NCBI GenBank assembly: GCA_900542015.1
Contig: UQLY01000014.1
Coordinates: 27,440-91,439 of the forward strand
Source: an uncultured Lachnospiraceae bacterium
Lineage (GTDB): Bacteria; Bacillota; Clostridia; Lachnospirales; Lachnospiraceae
Direction: 5' to 3'
DNA length: 64,000 nt
Position numbers and translations under genes: made by a program. The notes below the pieces were generated by a model. The model saw only the letters and a list, made by a program, of their open reading frames with translations, ran no database searches and was not told the origin of the DNA. Shown in pieces: positions 17,096 through 25,712 of this stretch. The stretch's first letter is position 1, and each line of letters opens with the position of its first letter.

Positions 17096-18457
17096 ATGAG
17101 TACATATGGTGAATTAAAAAAAGCAAAACGAATATGGATTTGGGGAATGGGAGAATTGTCCGGGCACTACATCCATAATTTAGAACCTTCTTTACCTATT
17201 ATTGGGGTTTGTGACAACAATCCGGCAAAAAATGGAATGATCTTCGAGGTAAGAGGAAAAAGGTTTCGGTGCTGTTCGCCTGATCAAATCAGAAACGGAG
17301 ACGGCGTTGTAATTGCGGTCAGAGAACAATCGGCTGCAAAGGAAATTGAAAAAATTCTGAAACGAAAGCAAGCGATCTGGTGTCATTTATTTGACGCGGT
17401 AAAGGCATATTATGACTCTCTGAAAGAAGGGGCGGTTTTTGCGGAAAATAGCGAGAAAGATCAAAGAATTGTAAAATTTATAGATTGCCTTGTGCCTATT
17501 GACAGATGCAACCTGCGTTGTTCTTACTGTTATTTAAAAGAGGAAGAAAAATTTAAAAGCAGGCTTGCCGTTTATCCTGATGCAAAGGTTATTAGAAAAG
17601 CACTTTCCAGAGAACGTATGGGAGGAACTGTTTTTATCAATTTTTGCGGGGATGGAGAGACGATGTTATATGAGGATTTGATTCCCGTCGTCTGTGAATT
17701 GATCAGAGAAGGACATTACGTACAGATAGTGACTAATACCACGATTACCAAAGCGATTGAACGGTTACTTGCTTCGGATATTGATTTGAATCATTTATTT
17801 ATCAAATGCTCCCTGCAGTATATGGAGCTGAAACAGAGAAACATGTTGGACATTTATGCTTCTAATGTCAATCGGCTGCGTGAAAGAGGATGCTCTGTCA
17901 GCGTTGAGGTAACGCCTCATGACGAGCTGATCCCCTGTTTGGATGAATTAAAGCAATTTTCCCTGTCTCATTTTGGCGCGCTTCCTCATATTACGACAGC
18001 TCGTAATGAGGAGCAAGATGATTTCAGGCTGCTGACCGCATTGTCATCTGATGAATATCAAAAGATTTGGGGAAAATTTGATTCTCCAATGTTTGATTTT
18101 AAAATTGCCAATATCGGTATAGAAAGAAAAGGTTTTAATTGTATGGCGGGGGTATGGTCTTTGGAGTTGAATCTTGCCACAGGGGAATTGCTGCAATGTC
18201 CTTATCATAAGACGATGGATTATATTTATGAAAATATCAATTCTCCTATTCATATGGAAATAGTCGGTACAAAATGTCAATTGCCGTATTGTTATAACTG
18301 TCATGCCTATCTGACCTGGGGAACGATTAAAGAAGTAGAGGCGCCGACTTATCTGGAAATGCGGGACAGAGTGACGGATACAGGTGAGCACTGGATCAGT
18401 GAAGAAATGAGGGCGGTTCTGAGTCAGAAGCTGTATCTTAATAACGATATTGTTTAA
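17096..18457 (+). CDS. Radical SAM enzyme with N-terminal Rossmann-like domain
   Basis: A 453-residue enzyme. Residues 1-100 form a Rossmann-like module (RIWIWGMGELSGHYI, VCDNNPAKNG). The radical SAM cluster motif CNLRCSYC (C138, C142, C145) binds the 4Fe-4S cluster that cleaves S-adenosylmethionine. A later glycine block (FINFCGDGETMLYEDL) matches the family's GGE region. Several Cys residues near the C-terminus (CMAGVW, CPYHK, CQLPYCYNC) suggest an auxiliary cluster of SPASM/twitch type. The substrate is unknown. In a flagellin glycan island it may modify a sugar or a protein side chain. Codon use is more AT-rich than its neighbours, a possible sign of transfer. Confidence 0.8.
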   Translation: MSTYGELKKAKRIWIWGMGELSGHYIHNLEPSLPIIGVCDNNPAKNGMIFEVRGKRFRCCSPDQIRNGDGVVIAVREQSAAKEIEKILKRKQAIWCHLFDAVKAYYDSLKEGAVFAENSEKDQRIVKFIDCLVPIDRCNLRCSYCYLKEEEKFKSRLAVYPDAKVIRKALSRERMGGTVFINFCGDGETMLYEDLIPVVCELIREGHYVQIVTNTTITKAIERLLASDIDLNHLFIKCSLQYMELKQRNMLDIYASNVNRLRERGCSVSVEVTPHDELIPCLDELKQFSLSHFGALPHITTARNEEQDDFRLLTALSSDEYQKIWGKFDSPMFDFKIANIGIERKGFNCMAGVWSLELNLATGELLQCPYHKTMDYIYENINSPIHMEIVGTKCQLPYCYNCHAYLTWGTIKEVEAPTYLEMRDRVTDTGEHWISEEMRAVLSQKLYLNNDIV

Positions 18458-18479
18458 AGAAATGTTAAAGGGGAAGGAA

Positions 18480-20894
18480 ATGAAACATTCGGATATCAAA
18501 TTTACAATTATCATATCTATGTATAATGTAGAAAAGTATATTGAGCAGGCATTAAAAAGTTGTGTCAGTCAGACCTGCAAAAATGTTGAGATTCTTGTGA
18601 TTAACGACGGTTCTACGGACAGTTCGCCTCTGATTGCCCAAAGATATGCAGACCAATATGAAAATGTCAGAATGATTACGACAGAAAACAGAGGCTTATC
18701 CATGGCAAGAAATGAGGGAATACTTCAGGCAAGCGGAGAATGGCTGTTGTTTCTAGACGGAGATGACTGGCTGGAGCCGACGGCGGTAGAATCATGCAGA
18801 GGTGTTTTACAGGCAGATCTGGACGTTTTTTTTTATAATGTGAGAGATTGTTATGACGACGGCGAAAGGATCGTTAGGGTCGAAGAAAGGGAAAAATATC
18901 GCCTGGTAGATCAAGTATGTACGGGAAGGGAAGTTGCAAATCATTATAACAGGTATTTAATATCGGTGGAAAGCTGGAGAGGCTGCTATCGGAAACTGTT
19001 TCTGACCCAAAACGACATCTTCTTTGTACCCGGGGTAATTTGGGAAGATAACGCTTTCTGGCTACAGATTATTCTTCGGGCAAAAAGTATTATGTACTCC
19101 AATTTATATCTATATAATTATCGTGTTAGAAAAGGTTCAATTATGAGATCTTCTGCGGATCACAAAAAAATTGAAAGTGTCTTTGTGCTGCATGAAGTAA
19201 TGCTTGGCGAGTTGGAGAAGCAGAAAGCGGAAACGACCTACGCCGTAGTATGTGCTTATATGTTGAGCGGTCTGATGAAGGTGTGCGGAAGATTGATCAG
19301 CACGGATTACCAAGAAAGCCTTGAGGAAGACTATCCTGATATTATCAGGGTAAAGGAGAGAATTTTAAAACAAATAGATCAAATTTATTGGGATTTGTCT
19401 GTTCCTGATGTATTAAAGATAAAGTATCAGTTGTGCTGCGCTCTTGTTTTTTTTACGGGGATTTATAATGAGGCAATGCTTCATGAGCTGGAGAAATTAA
19501 AGAAGAAAACGTTTCTGTATTTGAAAGAGAGAATGAGTTCTTTTCCGTTACAGGTGGCAAAGAAGGTAGGCATCTATGGCAGTGGAAGAAATGCGGATGT
19601 GATTTTGGATACTTATCGAAAAGTGATCGGTGAGATCAAAGCGGACTATGTGTATATTGACAGTCGTAAAGAAAGTTTTGTCCACAAGCATTTGAATCGG
19701 AATGTTGTAAATGTGGCGGATCTTTGCGGTCAGGGCATCAAAGACGTCGTGATCTGCTCTAATCTGTATGAGGACGAGATGGATCGAACCTTGCGTTCAT
19801 ATTATGACAATATTTTTGTTTATAAGATGTATGAAAGCAACAAAGTCAATATAGAAGAAATATTGACGGAAAATTATTATGAATTGTATCAACAGCTCTG
19901 CCGAAAAAACAAACCCCGTATTCTTTTAATCGGCACTCCCGAGTATTTTAATATCGGCGACCATTTGATCGTATTGGGTGAACGGCAGTTTTTTGCGGAT
20001 ATGATGCCGGAATATGAGGTTGTCGAGATTACAAACCGACAGTATACTTTGTATAAATCTGCGCTCTCTCGTGTGATAGAGCCGGATGATAAAATTGTTG
20101 TTACGGGAGGCGGCTTTCTGGGGTCTCTTTGGACGGATGAATTATATGATGAAGTATTGGATCTTGTGAAGGGGTATCAGGATCATCAAATCATAATTTT
20201 CCCGCAGTCGGTTTATTTTGAGGATAATGCCTCGGGCAATGCTTACCGGAACCTGACAAAAGAGATTTTTTCACAGCATAAGCATTTAACCGTATGTGTG
20301 AGGGAACGACGCTCTTACCGGAGGCTGACTGATTTGCTGGGAAGCTCCGATCAGGTTCGTCTGTTTCCCGACATTGCATTGTATTACCGCCCAAAGGAAA
20401 AATACATAACGGCAAAACCGGACGGGAATAAAAAGAACAATAGACAGATCGGAGTATTTTTAAGAAATGACAAAGAAAGTGTTTTATCTGAGGAGCAGAA
20501 ACAAGGGATCATCCGGGCATTGGAACAAATCGGAGGGATAGAATACTTTTCCATGCAGTATGAGACTTCGATCCTGGCAGGCGACAGGGAGCAGGCTGTT
20601 GCGGAAAAGCTGGATCAGATCAGCGCTTACAGCCTGGTTGTCACAGATGCGCTGCATTGTATGATTTCATGCGCCCTGACCGGAGTGCCGTGCGTCGCGG
20701 TAAATAATATCAGCTTTAAGGTGGAAGGCGTTTTTGAGTGGATTAAGGATATTGGGACGATCCGATTATTTAACCCGGCGCAATCGTCGGATTTTGAGGA
20801 GTGCGTCCGCGCCGTGCTGGATGGAACCTACCGGGAGGATGCGATCCGGAGTTTAGAAAAATACTGGATCAGTCTTTCAAAAACGATCAGATAA
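18480..20894 (+). CDS. GT2 glycosyltransferase fused to polysaccharide pyruvyltransferase
   Basis: An 804-residue three-part protein. Residues 5-240 are a family 2 glycosyltransferase (IIISMYNVEKYIEQALKS, INDGSTDSS, DGDDWLEP as the DXD site). Residues about 360-450 hold a Rossmann-like module (KKVGIYGSGRNADVIL). Residues about 480-780 match polysaccharide pyruvyl transferases (ILLIGTPEYFNIGDHLIVLG, VVTGGGFLGSLW, IIFPQSVYFED, VVTDALHCMISCAL). The pyruvyltransferase would add a pyruvate ketal or catalyse a related transfer. I use ATG 18480, preceded by GGGGAAGG, instead of earlier in-frame starts. It overlaps nothing and is co-oriented with the radical SAM gene. Confidence 0.8.
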   Translation: MKHSDIKFTIIISMYNVEKYIEQALKSCVSQTCKNVEILVINDGSTDSSPLIAQRYADQYENVRMITTENRGLSMARNEGILQASGEWLLFLDGDDWLEPTAVESCRGVLQADLDVFFYNVRDCYDDGERIVRVEEREKYRLVDQVCTGREVANHYNRYLISVESWRGCYRKLFLTQNDIFFVPGVIWEDNAFWLQIILRAKSIMYSNLYLYNYRVRKGSIMRSSADHKKIESVFVLHEVMLGELEKQKAETTYAVVCAYMLSGLMKVCGRLISTDYQESLEEDYPDIIRVKERILKQIDQIYWDLSVPDVLKIKYQLCCALVFFTGIYNEAMLHELEKLKKKTFLYLKERMSSFPLQVAKKVGIYGSGRNADVILDTYRKVIGEIKADYVYIDSRKESFVHKHLNRNVVNVADLCGQGIKDVVICSNLYEDEMDRTLRSYYDNIFVYKMYESNKVNIEEILTENYYELYQQLCRKNKPRILLIGTPEYFNIGDHLIVLGERQFFADMMPEYEVVEITNRQYTLYKSALSRVIEPDDKIVVTGGGFLGSLWTDELYDEVLDLVKGYQDHQIIIFPQSVYFEDNASGNAYRNLTKEIFSQHKHLTVCVRERRSYRRLTDLLGSSDQVRLFPDIALYYRPKEKYITAKPDGNKKNNRQIGVFLRNDKESVLSEEQKQGIIRALEQIGGIEYFSMQYETSILAGDREQAVAEKLDQISAYSLVVTDALHCMISCALTGVPCVAVNNISFKVEGVFEWIKDIGTIRLFNPAQSSDFEECVRAVLDGTYREDAIRSLEKYWISLSKTIR

Positions 20895-20908
20895 AAAGGG
20901 GGTATTTT

Positions 20909-22234
20909 ATGAATATTGGGACCAATAAGATTGGTATTGTCGTATGTAATTATAATAAAAGCGAATATGTGAAAAATTGCGTGGCATCCCTTTTGGAACA
21001 AACTTATGCAGACAGGGATATTTATGTTGTGGATAATGCGTCTACGGATGATTCGGTACAGGTATTAAAAGAGTGCTATGGGGATAGGATTACTATTATG
21101 CAAAACCAAGAAAACTTGGGCGGAGCAGGAGGATTTGGCTGCGGAACGGAATATTGTATGGAACAGGGGTACCCATATATTATGTTGGTTGATAACGATA
21201 CACGTTTTGACGCAAATGCCATTGAAATAATGTATCGGTATTTAGAGAACCATGAAGATGTGGGAATGTGCGGCGCCGGAATTTTGCAGATGAAAAATCC
21301 TGTACACATTCAGGAAATCGGCAGCATGATCGACTGGCAGTCATATGGACTGAAACCTAATTACAGCGGAGAGAAACTGTCGGATCAGATACCGGAAACG
21401 GTAGATTGCGATGTCCTTCCGGCATGCGCGTTATTAGTAAGGAGTGAAGTGATAAAAAAAATCGGAGTGATGCGTAAGGACTACTTTGTCTATTGGGATG
21501 ATATCGAATGGTGCCGTCGCTGTCTGGACGCGGGCTGGCGTCTGGTTGCTTTGCGGGACGCACATGTATGGCACAATTGGAGCGCCAGAGTTTTGACGAA
21601 ATCCAATGCTTTTACAGAGTATTATGGCAGAAGAAATAAACTTCGTTTTTTTGCGACCTATGTAGAAGATGGAGAAATTGCTTCGTTTATAGAGAATGCT
21701 TTGAGAAATATGTTTAACATCTTATATGGACATTACAAAAAAGGCGCGCTTGAGGAAATGAAGGCATCGCTTTATGCGCTGGATGATTTTATACACGGGG
21801 TATGGGGAAAAGTACCGATGTCGAAGATATCGGTGGAACATCCCGCTGAGCTGCCCCTGGAAAAAATCTTGAGATCTCGGGAAGAAGTTTATTTGTTGCC
21901 TAACGAGCAAATGGGTAATGATGAGGGTATTGCAGATATAGAAGCCGTGATCCGATTTTGCAATCCGGATATTAGGATTATTGTACAGGAAACGGGAGTG
22001 GTACCGCCTGAGAATGCAATGTGTATCAAACCCTGTAACCATGTAACGCGTGTCAGGGAAAATATTCTGCCAGTTGTACAGGTGGACCGGTTCCTAAACT
22101 GTATTGCTGAAAAGGAAGATTATGACTATTTTCAAAATTATGAAAATGCCTATGGATTATTTCGGAGTCTGTATGAGCCTTTGATGTGGGAAGGAATAAG
22201 GAAAATCCGAAATGGCAGTAAAATATTACGCTAG
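20909..22234 (+). CDS. GT2 glycosyltransferase (rhamnosyltransferase-like)
   Basis: A 441-residue enzyme of the GT2 family. It begins IGIVVCNYNKSEYVKNCVAS, with VDNASTDDSV as the nucleotide-binding block, LVDNDTRFD as the DXD metal site, and DYFVYWDDIEWCRRCLDAGW, a block typical of dTDP-rhamnosyl or galactofuranosyl transferases. ATG 20909 is chosen because an AAAGGGGG site precedes it; earlier in-frame codons overlap the upstream gene. A C-terminal part of about 130 residues is unassigned. Galactofuranose donor would be available through the UDP-galactopyranose mutase at 38061, but the donor is not determined by sequence. Confidence 0.8.
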   Translation: MNIGTNKIGIVVCNYNKSEYVKNCVASLLEQTYADRDIYVVDNASTDDSVQVLKECYGDRITIMQNQENLGGAGGFGCGTEYCMEQGYPYIMLVDNDTRFDANAIEIMYRYLENHEDVGMCGAGILQMKNPVHIQEIGSMIDWQSYGLKPNYSGEKLSDQIPETVDCDVLPACALLVRSEVIKKIGVMRKDYFVYWDDIEWCRRCLDAGWRLVALRDAHVWHNWSARVLTKSNAFTEYYGRRNKLRFFATYVEDGEIASFIENALRNMFNILYGHYKKGALEEMKASLYALDDFIHGVWGKVPMSKISVEHPAELPLEKILRSREEVYLLPNEQMGNDEGIADIEAVIRFCNPDIRIIVQETGVVPPENAMCIKPCNHVTRVRENILPVVQVDRFLNCIAEKEDYDYFQNYENAYGLFRSLYEPLMWEGIRKIRNGSKILR

Positions 22235-22254
22235 AACCGCAAGGAGAGTAGGAA

Positions 22255-23604
22255 ATGGAGAAACCTGTTGTTTCAATAGTTGTCCCGGCATATAATGCCT
22301 CGCGATATTTAAAAAAGAATGTGGAAAGCCTTTTACAGCAGACTATGACGGAATTTGAACTGATCTATGTAGACGACGGTTCAAAAGATGATACGTTGAA
22401 AGTACTGAGAGAGTATCAGAAAAAGGATGACCGGATTCAGATCATTTCCCAGGACAATCACGGAGCCGCTCATGCCAGAAATACGGGGATGCAGGCAGCA
22501 TCCGGCAAATACGTTTTGATATTGGATGCGGATGATTTTTTTGATACAAAGATGCTGGAGAAGACTACGGCTGAGGCTGAAAAAAATAGGCTTGATATTT
22601 TAATTTTTGATTGTTACATGTATAATGAGCAAACAGAGGAGATTACACGCGGGGACATGGCGGTTGCATATTCTTTATTACCGGAAAAAGAGGTGTTTTC
22701 CGCAGAGGATGTTCCGGATACCATTTTTCAGACTACAGGGACAATTGTATGGAACAAGCTTTATCGCAGGGATTTTCTGAGAGAACATGATATCCGGTTC
22801 CGGGAAGACATACGAGTGATTGATGATTATTATATGGAAATTATATCGCTGGCAGAAGCGCAGAGGATTGGTGTGCTGCCCGAAAGGTTATTATATTACA
22901 GGTGGAACAATCCGGAAAGTCAGATCGGGGGACACGAGTCGGATTTGCCGGATACGGAATGTAAGGCTTGTGAAGCCGTTTACGGCGCTTTGATTGAAAG
23001 AGGAAAACTTGCAGCGATAGAAGGCTCCTATATAAAGCAGGCATACAAGGCGTGCGTCAGGTCGTTGATACGGACACCGCAGATCAGATTTGAGGAAATT
23101 TATAATAAGATAAAATATGAGTGGCTTTCGCGATTGGGAATTTTGGATAAGCCGGAAACATATTTTTATGATACTTATCAGTATGAAATGTGTAAAAACA
23201 TTCAAAAGCTGAATGCAGCTGAGTTTTTGCTCTGGCAAATCGAGCAGACGCCTGTTGTACAGTGGGGATATCTGTTTCCGAAAGAGGTGGCAGTTTCAAG
23301 GAAAAAACTGGTTATTTACGGCGCGGGTAATGTGGGAAAAGATTATTATGCCCAGGCGGTAGTTTCGGATACATGTGAAGTGACGGCGTGGGTGGACAGG
23401 CGGTATCAAGAGCTACAAAATATAGGATATCCTGTCGTTTCGCCGGAGAAGCTAAAGAATATGGAGTATGATGGTATATTGTTTGCAATGGAAGATGAAG
23501 GTTTGGCATATAAGATTATGGAAGAACTGGCAAGACAAGGGTGCGACAGGAATAAAATGCTGTGGATAAAGCCCAGATACAATTTGCTGGCAGGTAAATA
23601 TTGA
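22255..23604 (+). CDS. GT2 glycosyltransferase with C-terminal Rossmann-like module
   Basis: A 449-residue protein. Residues 1-230 are a GT2 catalytic domain (VSIVVPAYNASRYLKKNVES, VDDGSKDDT, LILDADDFFD). The C-terminal 110 residues form a Rossmann-like module (KKLVIYGAGNVGKDYYAQA, WVDRRYQELQNIGYP). AAGGAGAG precedes the ATG, 20 bases after the previous gene. It is the last gene before the inserted toxin-antitoxin pair, which is on the opposite strand. It probably adds one sugar of the flagellar glycan. Confidence 0.8.
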   Translation: MEKPVVSIVVPAYNASRYLKKNVESLLQQTMTEFELIYVDDGSKDDTLKVLREYQKKDDRIQIISQDNHGAAHARNTGMQAASGKYVLILDADDFFDTKMLEKTTAEAEKNRLDILIFDCYMYNEQTEEITRGDMAVAYSLLPEKEVFSAEDVPDTIFQTTGTIVWNKLYRRDFLREHDIRFREDIRVIDDYYMEIISLAEAQRIGVLPERLLYYRWNNPESQIGGHESDLPDTECKACEAVYGALIERGKLAAIEGSYIKQAYKACVRSLIRTPQIRFEEIYNKIKYEWLSRLGILDKPETYFYDTYQYEMCKNIQKLNAAEFLLWQIEQTPVVQWGYLFPKEVAVSRKKLVIYGAGNVGKDYYAQAVVSDTCEVTAWVDRRYQELQNIGYPVVSPEKLKNMEYDGILFAMEDEGLAYKIMEELARQGCDRNKMLWIKPRYNLLAGKY

Positions 23605-23626
23605 AAAACAGTGGGAGGCTGTCACT

Positions 23627-23941
23627 TCATAGCTTTACAATCTTCAAATCATAACCCAGTGCATGCAATAAACTGCAAAAGAATTTTAATGATGGGCTGT
23701 TTTCCTTCTGCTCAAGGCGGGAAATAGCCTGTTGCTTATTTCCGACCAGGTCTGCCAACTGACTTTGTGAAATCTTCTGTTCCTTTCTTAAAGCAATGAG
23801 CTCGTCAATCAGTATTTTCTCGCGTTCTGAGGCATAAAAGGTAGGAGCCGGCATGTTTTTGCGGCGGATGAGCGGAATATCATTTTTTTCAATTTCAATT
23901 GCTTCCAGTAATCCTTTTTCCAAATCTTCATAGAGTCCCAT
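23627..23941 (-). CDS. HigA-type antitoxin, XRE family
   Basis: A 104-residue protein with a C-terminal Cro/C1-type helix-turn-helix (LIALRKEQKISQSQLADLVG, then QQAISRLEQKENSPSLKFF, about residues 47-85). It is encoded two bases after the RelE-like toxin gene, the toxin-first order of HigBA systems. The antitoxin neutralises the toxin and usually represses the shared promoter. The gene is convergent with the upstream glycosyltransferase, with only 22 bases between stops. Confidence 0.82.
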   Translation of the reverse strand: MGLYEDLEKGLLEAIEIEKNDIPLIRRKNMPAPTFYASEREKILIDELIALRKEQKISQSQLADLVGNKQQAISRLEQKENSPSLKFFCSLLHALGYDLKIVKL

Positions 23942-23943
23942 AA

Positions 23944-24273
23944 TTATTCCTCCTTTAAAATCTGAACTAATTTTTTTAGCATTTGCCTTTCCTTGGTTGT
24001 TAAATCCTGCTTTTCTTTTTTGGCATAGACATCAATCAGATAAATACATCCCTTTAATTCAATATCTATGTAAATGACTCTCCCGCCGCCGCGCTTACCG
24101 GTATCTTCTACAGGTATTCTTATTTTTCTCAATCCGCCGGTTCCGGAAATAGTATCGCCTGTCTTAGGATTTTTCAGTAAAATATTTTCTAACAGGCGTA
24201 AGTCGTCATCGGTTAGACCGAGCGCATGCCATTTGGCAGTAAAAGAGGGGACTTCTTTAAAAGTTCTGTTCAT
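23944..24273 (-). CDS. HigB/RelE-family toxin
   Basis: A 109-residue basic protein of the RelE-like superfamily (FKEVPSFTAKWHALGLTDDD, GLRKIRIPVEDTGKRGGGRV, IYLIDVYAKKEKQDLTTKER). Such proteins cut mRNA, usually on the ribosome. The Lys/Arg-rich strand and the final helix with LTTKERQMLKKLVQ are typical of the HigB subgroup with YAKxEKxDL. Transcription comes from a minus-strand promoter at 24295-24323, and AAAGGA precedes the ATG. Confidence 0.82.
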   Translation of the reverse strand: MNRTFKEVPSFTAKWHALGLTDDDLRLLENILLKNPKTGDTISGTGGLRKIRIPVEDTGKRGGGRVIYIDIELKGCIYLIDVYAKKEKQDLTTKERQMLKKLVQILKEE

Positions 24274-24294
24274 TTGTTATGATATCCTTTCTTT

Positions 24295-24323
24295 ATAATA
24301 CAACATATTTGATGTAATTTCAA
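24295..24323 (-). promoter_or_regulatory. Promoter of the HigB/HigA pair
   Basis: On the minus strand TTGAAA (24318-24323), 17 bases, TATTAT (24295-24300) reads into the toxin gene 22 bases downstream. The spacer contains ACAT...ATGT half sites that might bind the antitoxin. Confidence 0.6.
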
Positions 24324-24496
24324 GGGCGCAAAATCAAATCATAAAATGTTGTTTTGAATAAGTTTGCTGAAAAATGACCGATTGGTCGGGAATAAAGAAA
24401 ATAAAGAATTTTCAGACAAATGTATTATAGTGCATGAGTGTTTTAAATGCAAGAAAAATAATTGTATTTCGCGCACTAAAATGGTAGCATAAGAAT

Positions 24497-25630
24497 ATGA
24501 ACGATATAATTGCATTATTAAACCATACAAACAGCATATACATCTTCGGAGCGCAGTCCAGGGCAAAAACTTTAATGGGATATGTAAAAGAGTTGTTTCC
24601 GACTTTAGTGATCAGGGGTTTTTTGACGGATAATGAGGAAAATAATGATGCTCAGATTGAAAATATTCCTGTTTTTCATATGGCTGGGAGAACGGATCTG
24701 GACACAACGGTACCGGTGTTCCTTGCTACAAAAGGAATCTTCCATGAGCGGATTGCAGGACGGTTAAAAGATTATGGATTTCATGTAGTTTGCCCGATAA
24801 ATGTAGAAGCGGACAATTGCCTGCGGAATGCTTATGTCAGTAAGGTCTATGCACAACAAGGCAGGGCGTTTGTAAAACTGGAGTATCTGCAAAAGGATAT
24901 GTGCGATGAAGAAACAATAAAGGCAGTTGATAAAAAAAGTCCCAGTGTTTGTATCTGTGTAGCAAAGTCCGTTTATGACAGAGAACTGGAAACGCCTTAC
25001 AGCTATCCGGATTATGAGATTCCGGTGCAGGTTGGTGCGGCACTAACGTCAGAACGGTTAAAAGGTGTAGAATGGATTGACAGTACCGGAGATAATATTT
25101 CTGAAAGGAATCGTCAATATAGTGAGTTGACCGGGCTTTACTGGATGTGGAAGAACTGCCGTTACGATATTGCCGGTCTGGCACATTACCGCAGGCATTT
25201 TATTCTGCCCCCTGATTGGCAGGATATTATGATCCGGCAGGGGATTGATGCGATTGTCCCGGTTCCGACCTATGTGTATCCAAATATTGATGCAAATTAT
25301 CGTGAACGTCATATTCCCGACGATTGGGATTTTTTACTTCAATATCTCAAAGAAACGGATAGAGATGCCTATGAGACTGCATTAGACGTATTTGGCGGCA
25401 GCCTGTATCTTCCCTGCAATATGTTTATTGCAAAATGGGAGGTTCTTGATGAGTTGTGTTCATGGATGTTTCCGGTGCTGGATGCGGTTACAAAAAATGG
25501 TGGAACAAAGGAAGACGTTTATATGAACCGATATGCCGGATTTGTGTCAGAGCGTTTGATTACTTTGTTTTTTACCATGAATCACGATAAATATAAGATT
25601 GTTTATGCAGATCGTATTTTTTTAAAATGA
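24497..25630 (+). CDS. DUF4422 glycosyltransferase-like protein with Rossmann-like N-terminus
   Basis: A 377-residue protein. Residues 1-110 form a Rossmann-like module (SIYIFGAQSRAKTLMGYVKE). Residues 145-377 match DUF4422, a predicted glycosyltransferase family (DSTGDNISERNRQYSELTGL, YWMWKNCRYDIAGLAHYRRH). This family is common in capsule and surface glycan clusters. It follows the inserted toxin-antitoxin pair with a 220-base gap, the longest in this part of the island, and no strong ribosome binding site is seen, so expression is less certain. Confidence 0.75.
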   Translation: MNDIIALLNHTNSIYIFGAQSRAKTLMGYVKELFPTLVIRGFLTDNEENNDAQIENIPVFHMAGRTDLDTTVPVFLATKGIFHERIAGRLKDYGFHVVCPINVEADNCLRNAYVSKVYAQQGRAFVKLEYLQKDMCDEETIKAVDKKSPSVCICVAKSVYDRELETPYSYPDYEIPVQVGAALTSERLKGVEWIDSTGDNISERNRQYSELTGLYWMWKNCRYDIAGLAHYRRHFILPPDWQDIMIRQGIDAIVPVPTYVYPNIDANYRERHIPDDWDFLLQYLKETDRDAYETALDVFGGSLYLPCNMFIAKWEVLDELCSWMFPVLDAVTKNGGTKEDVYMNRYAGFVSERLITLFFTMNHDKYKIVYADRIFLK

Positions 25631-25712
25631 GAAAATTATGATTCTGAAACTATAATTTTCTCCGGGAACCGGCAGGATTTGTATGATAGGGAATTGGGGA
25701 GGAATAAAGAAT

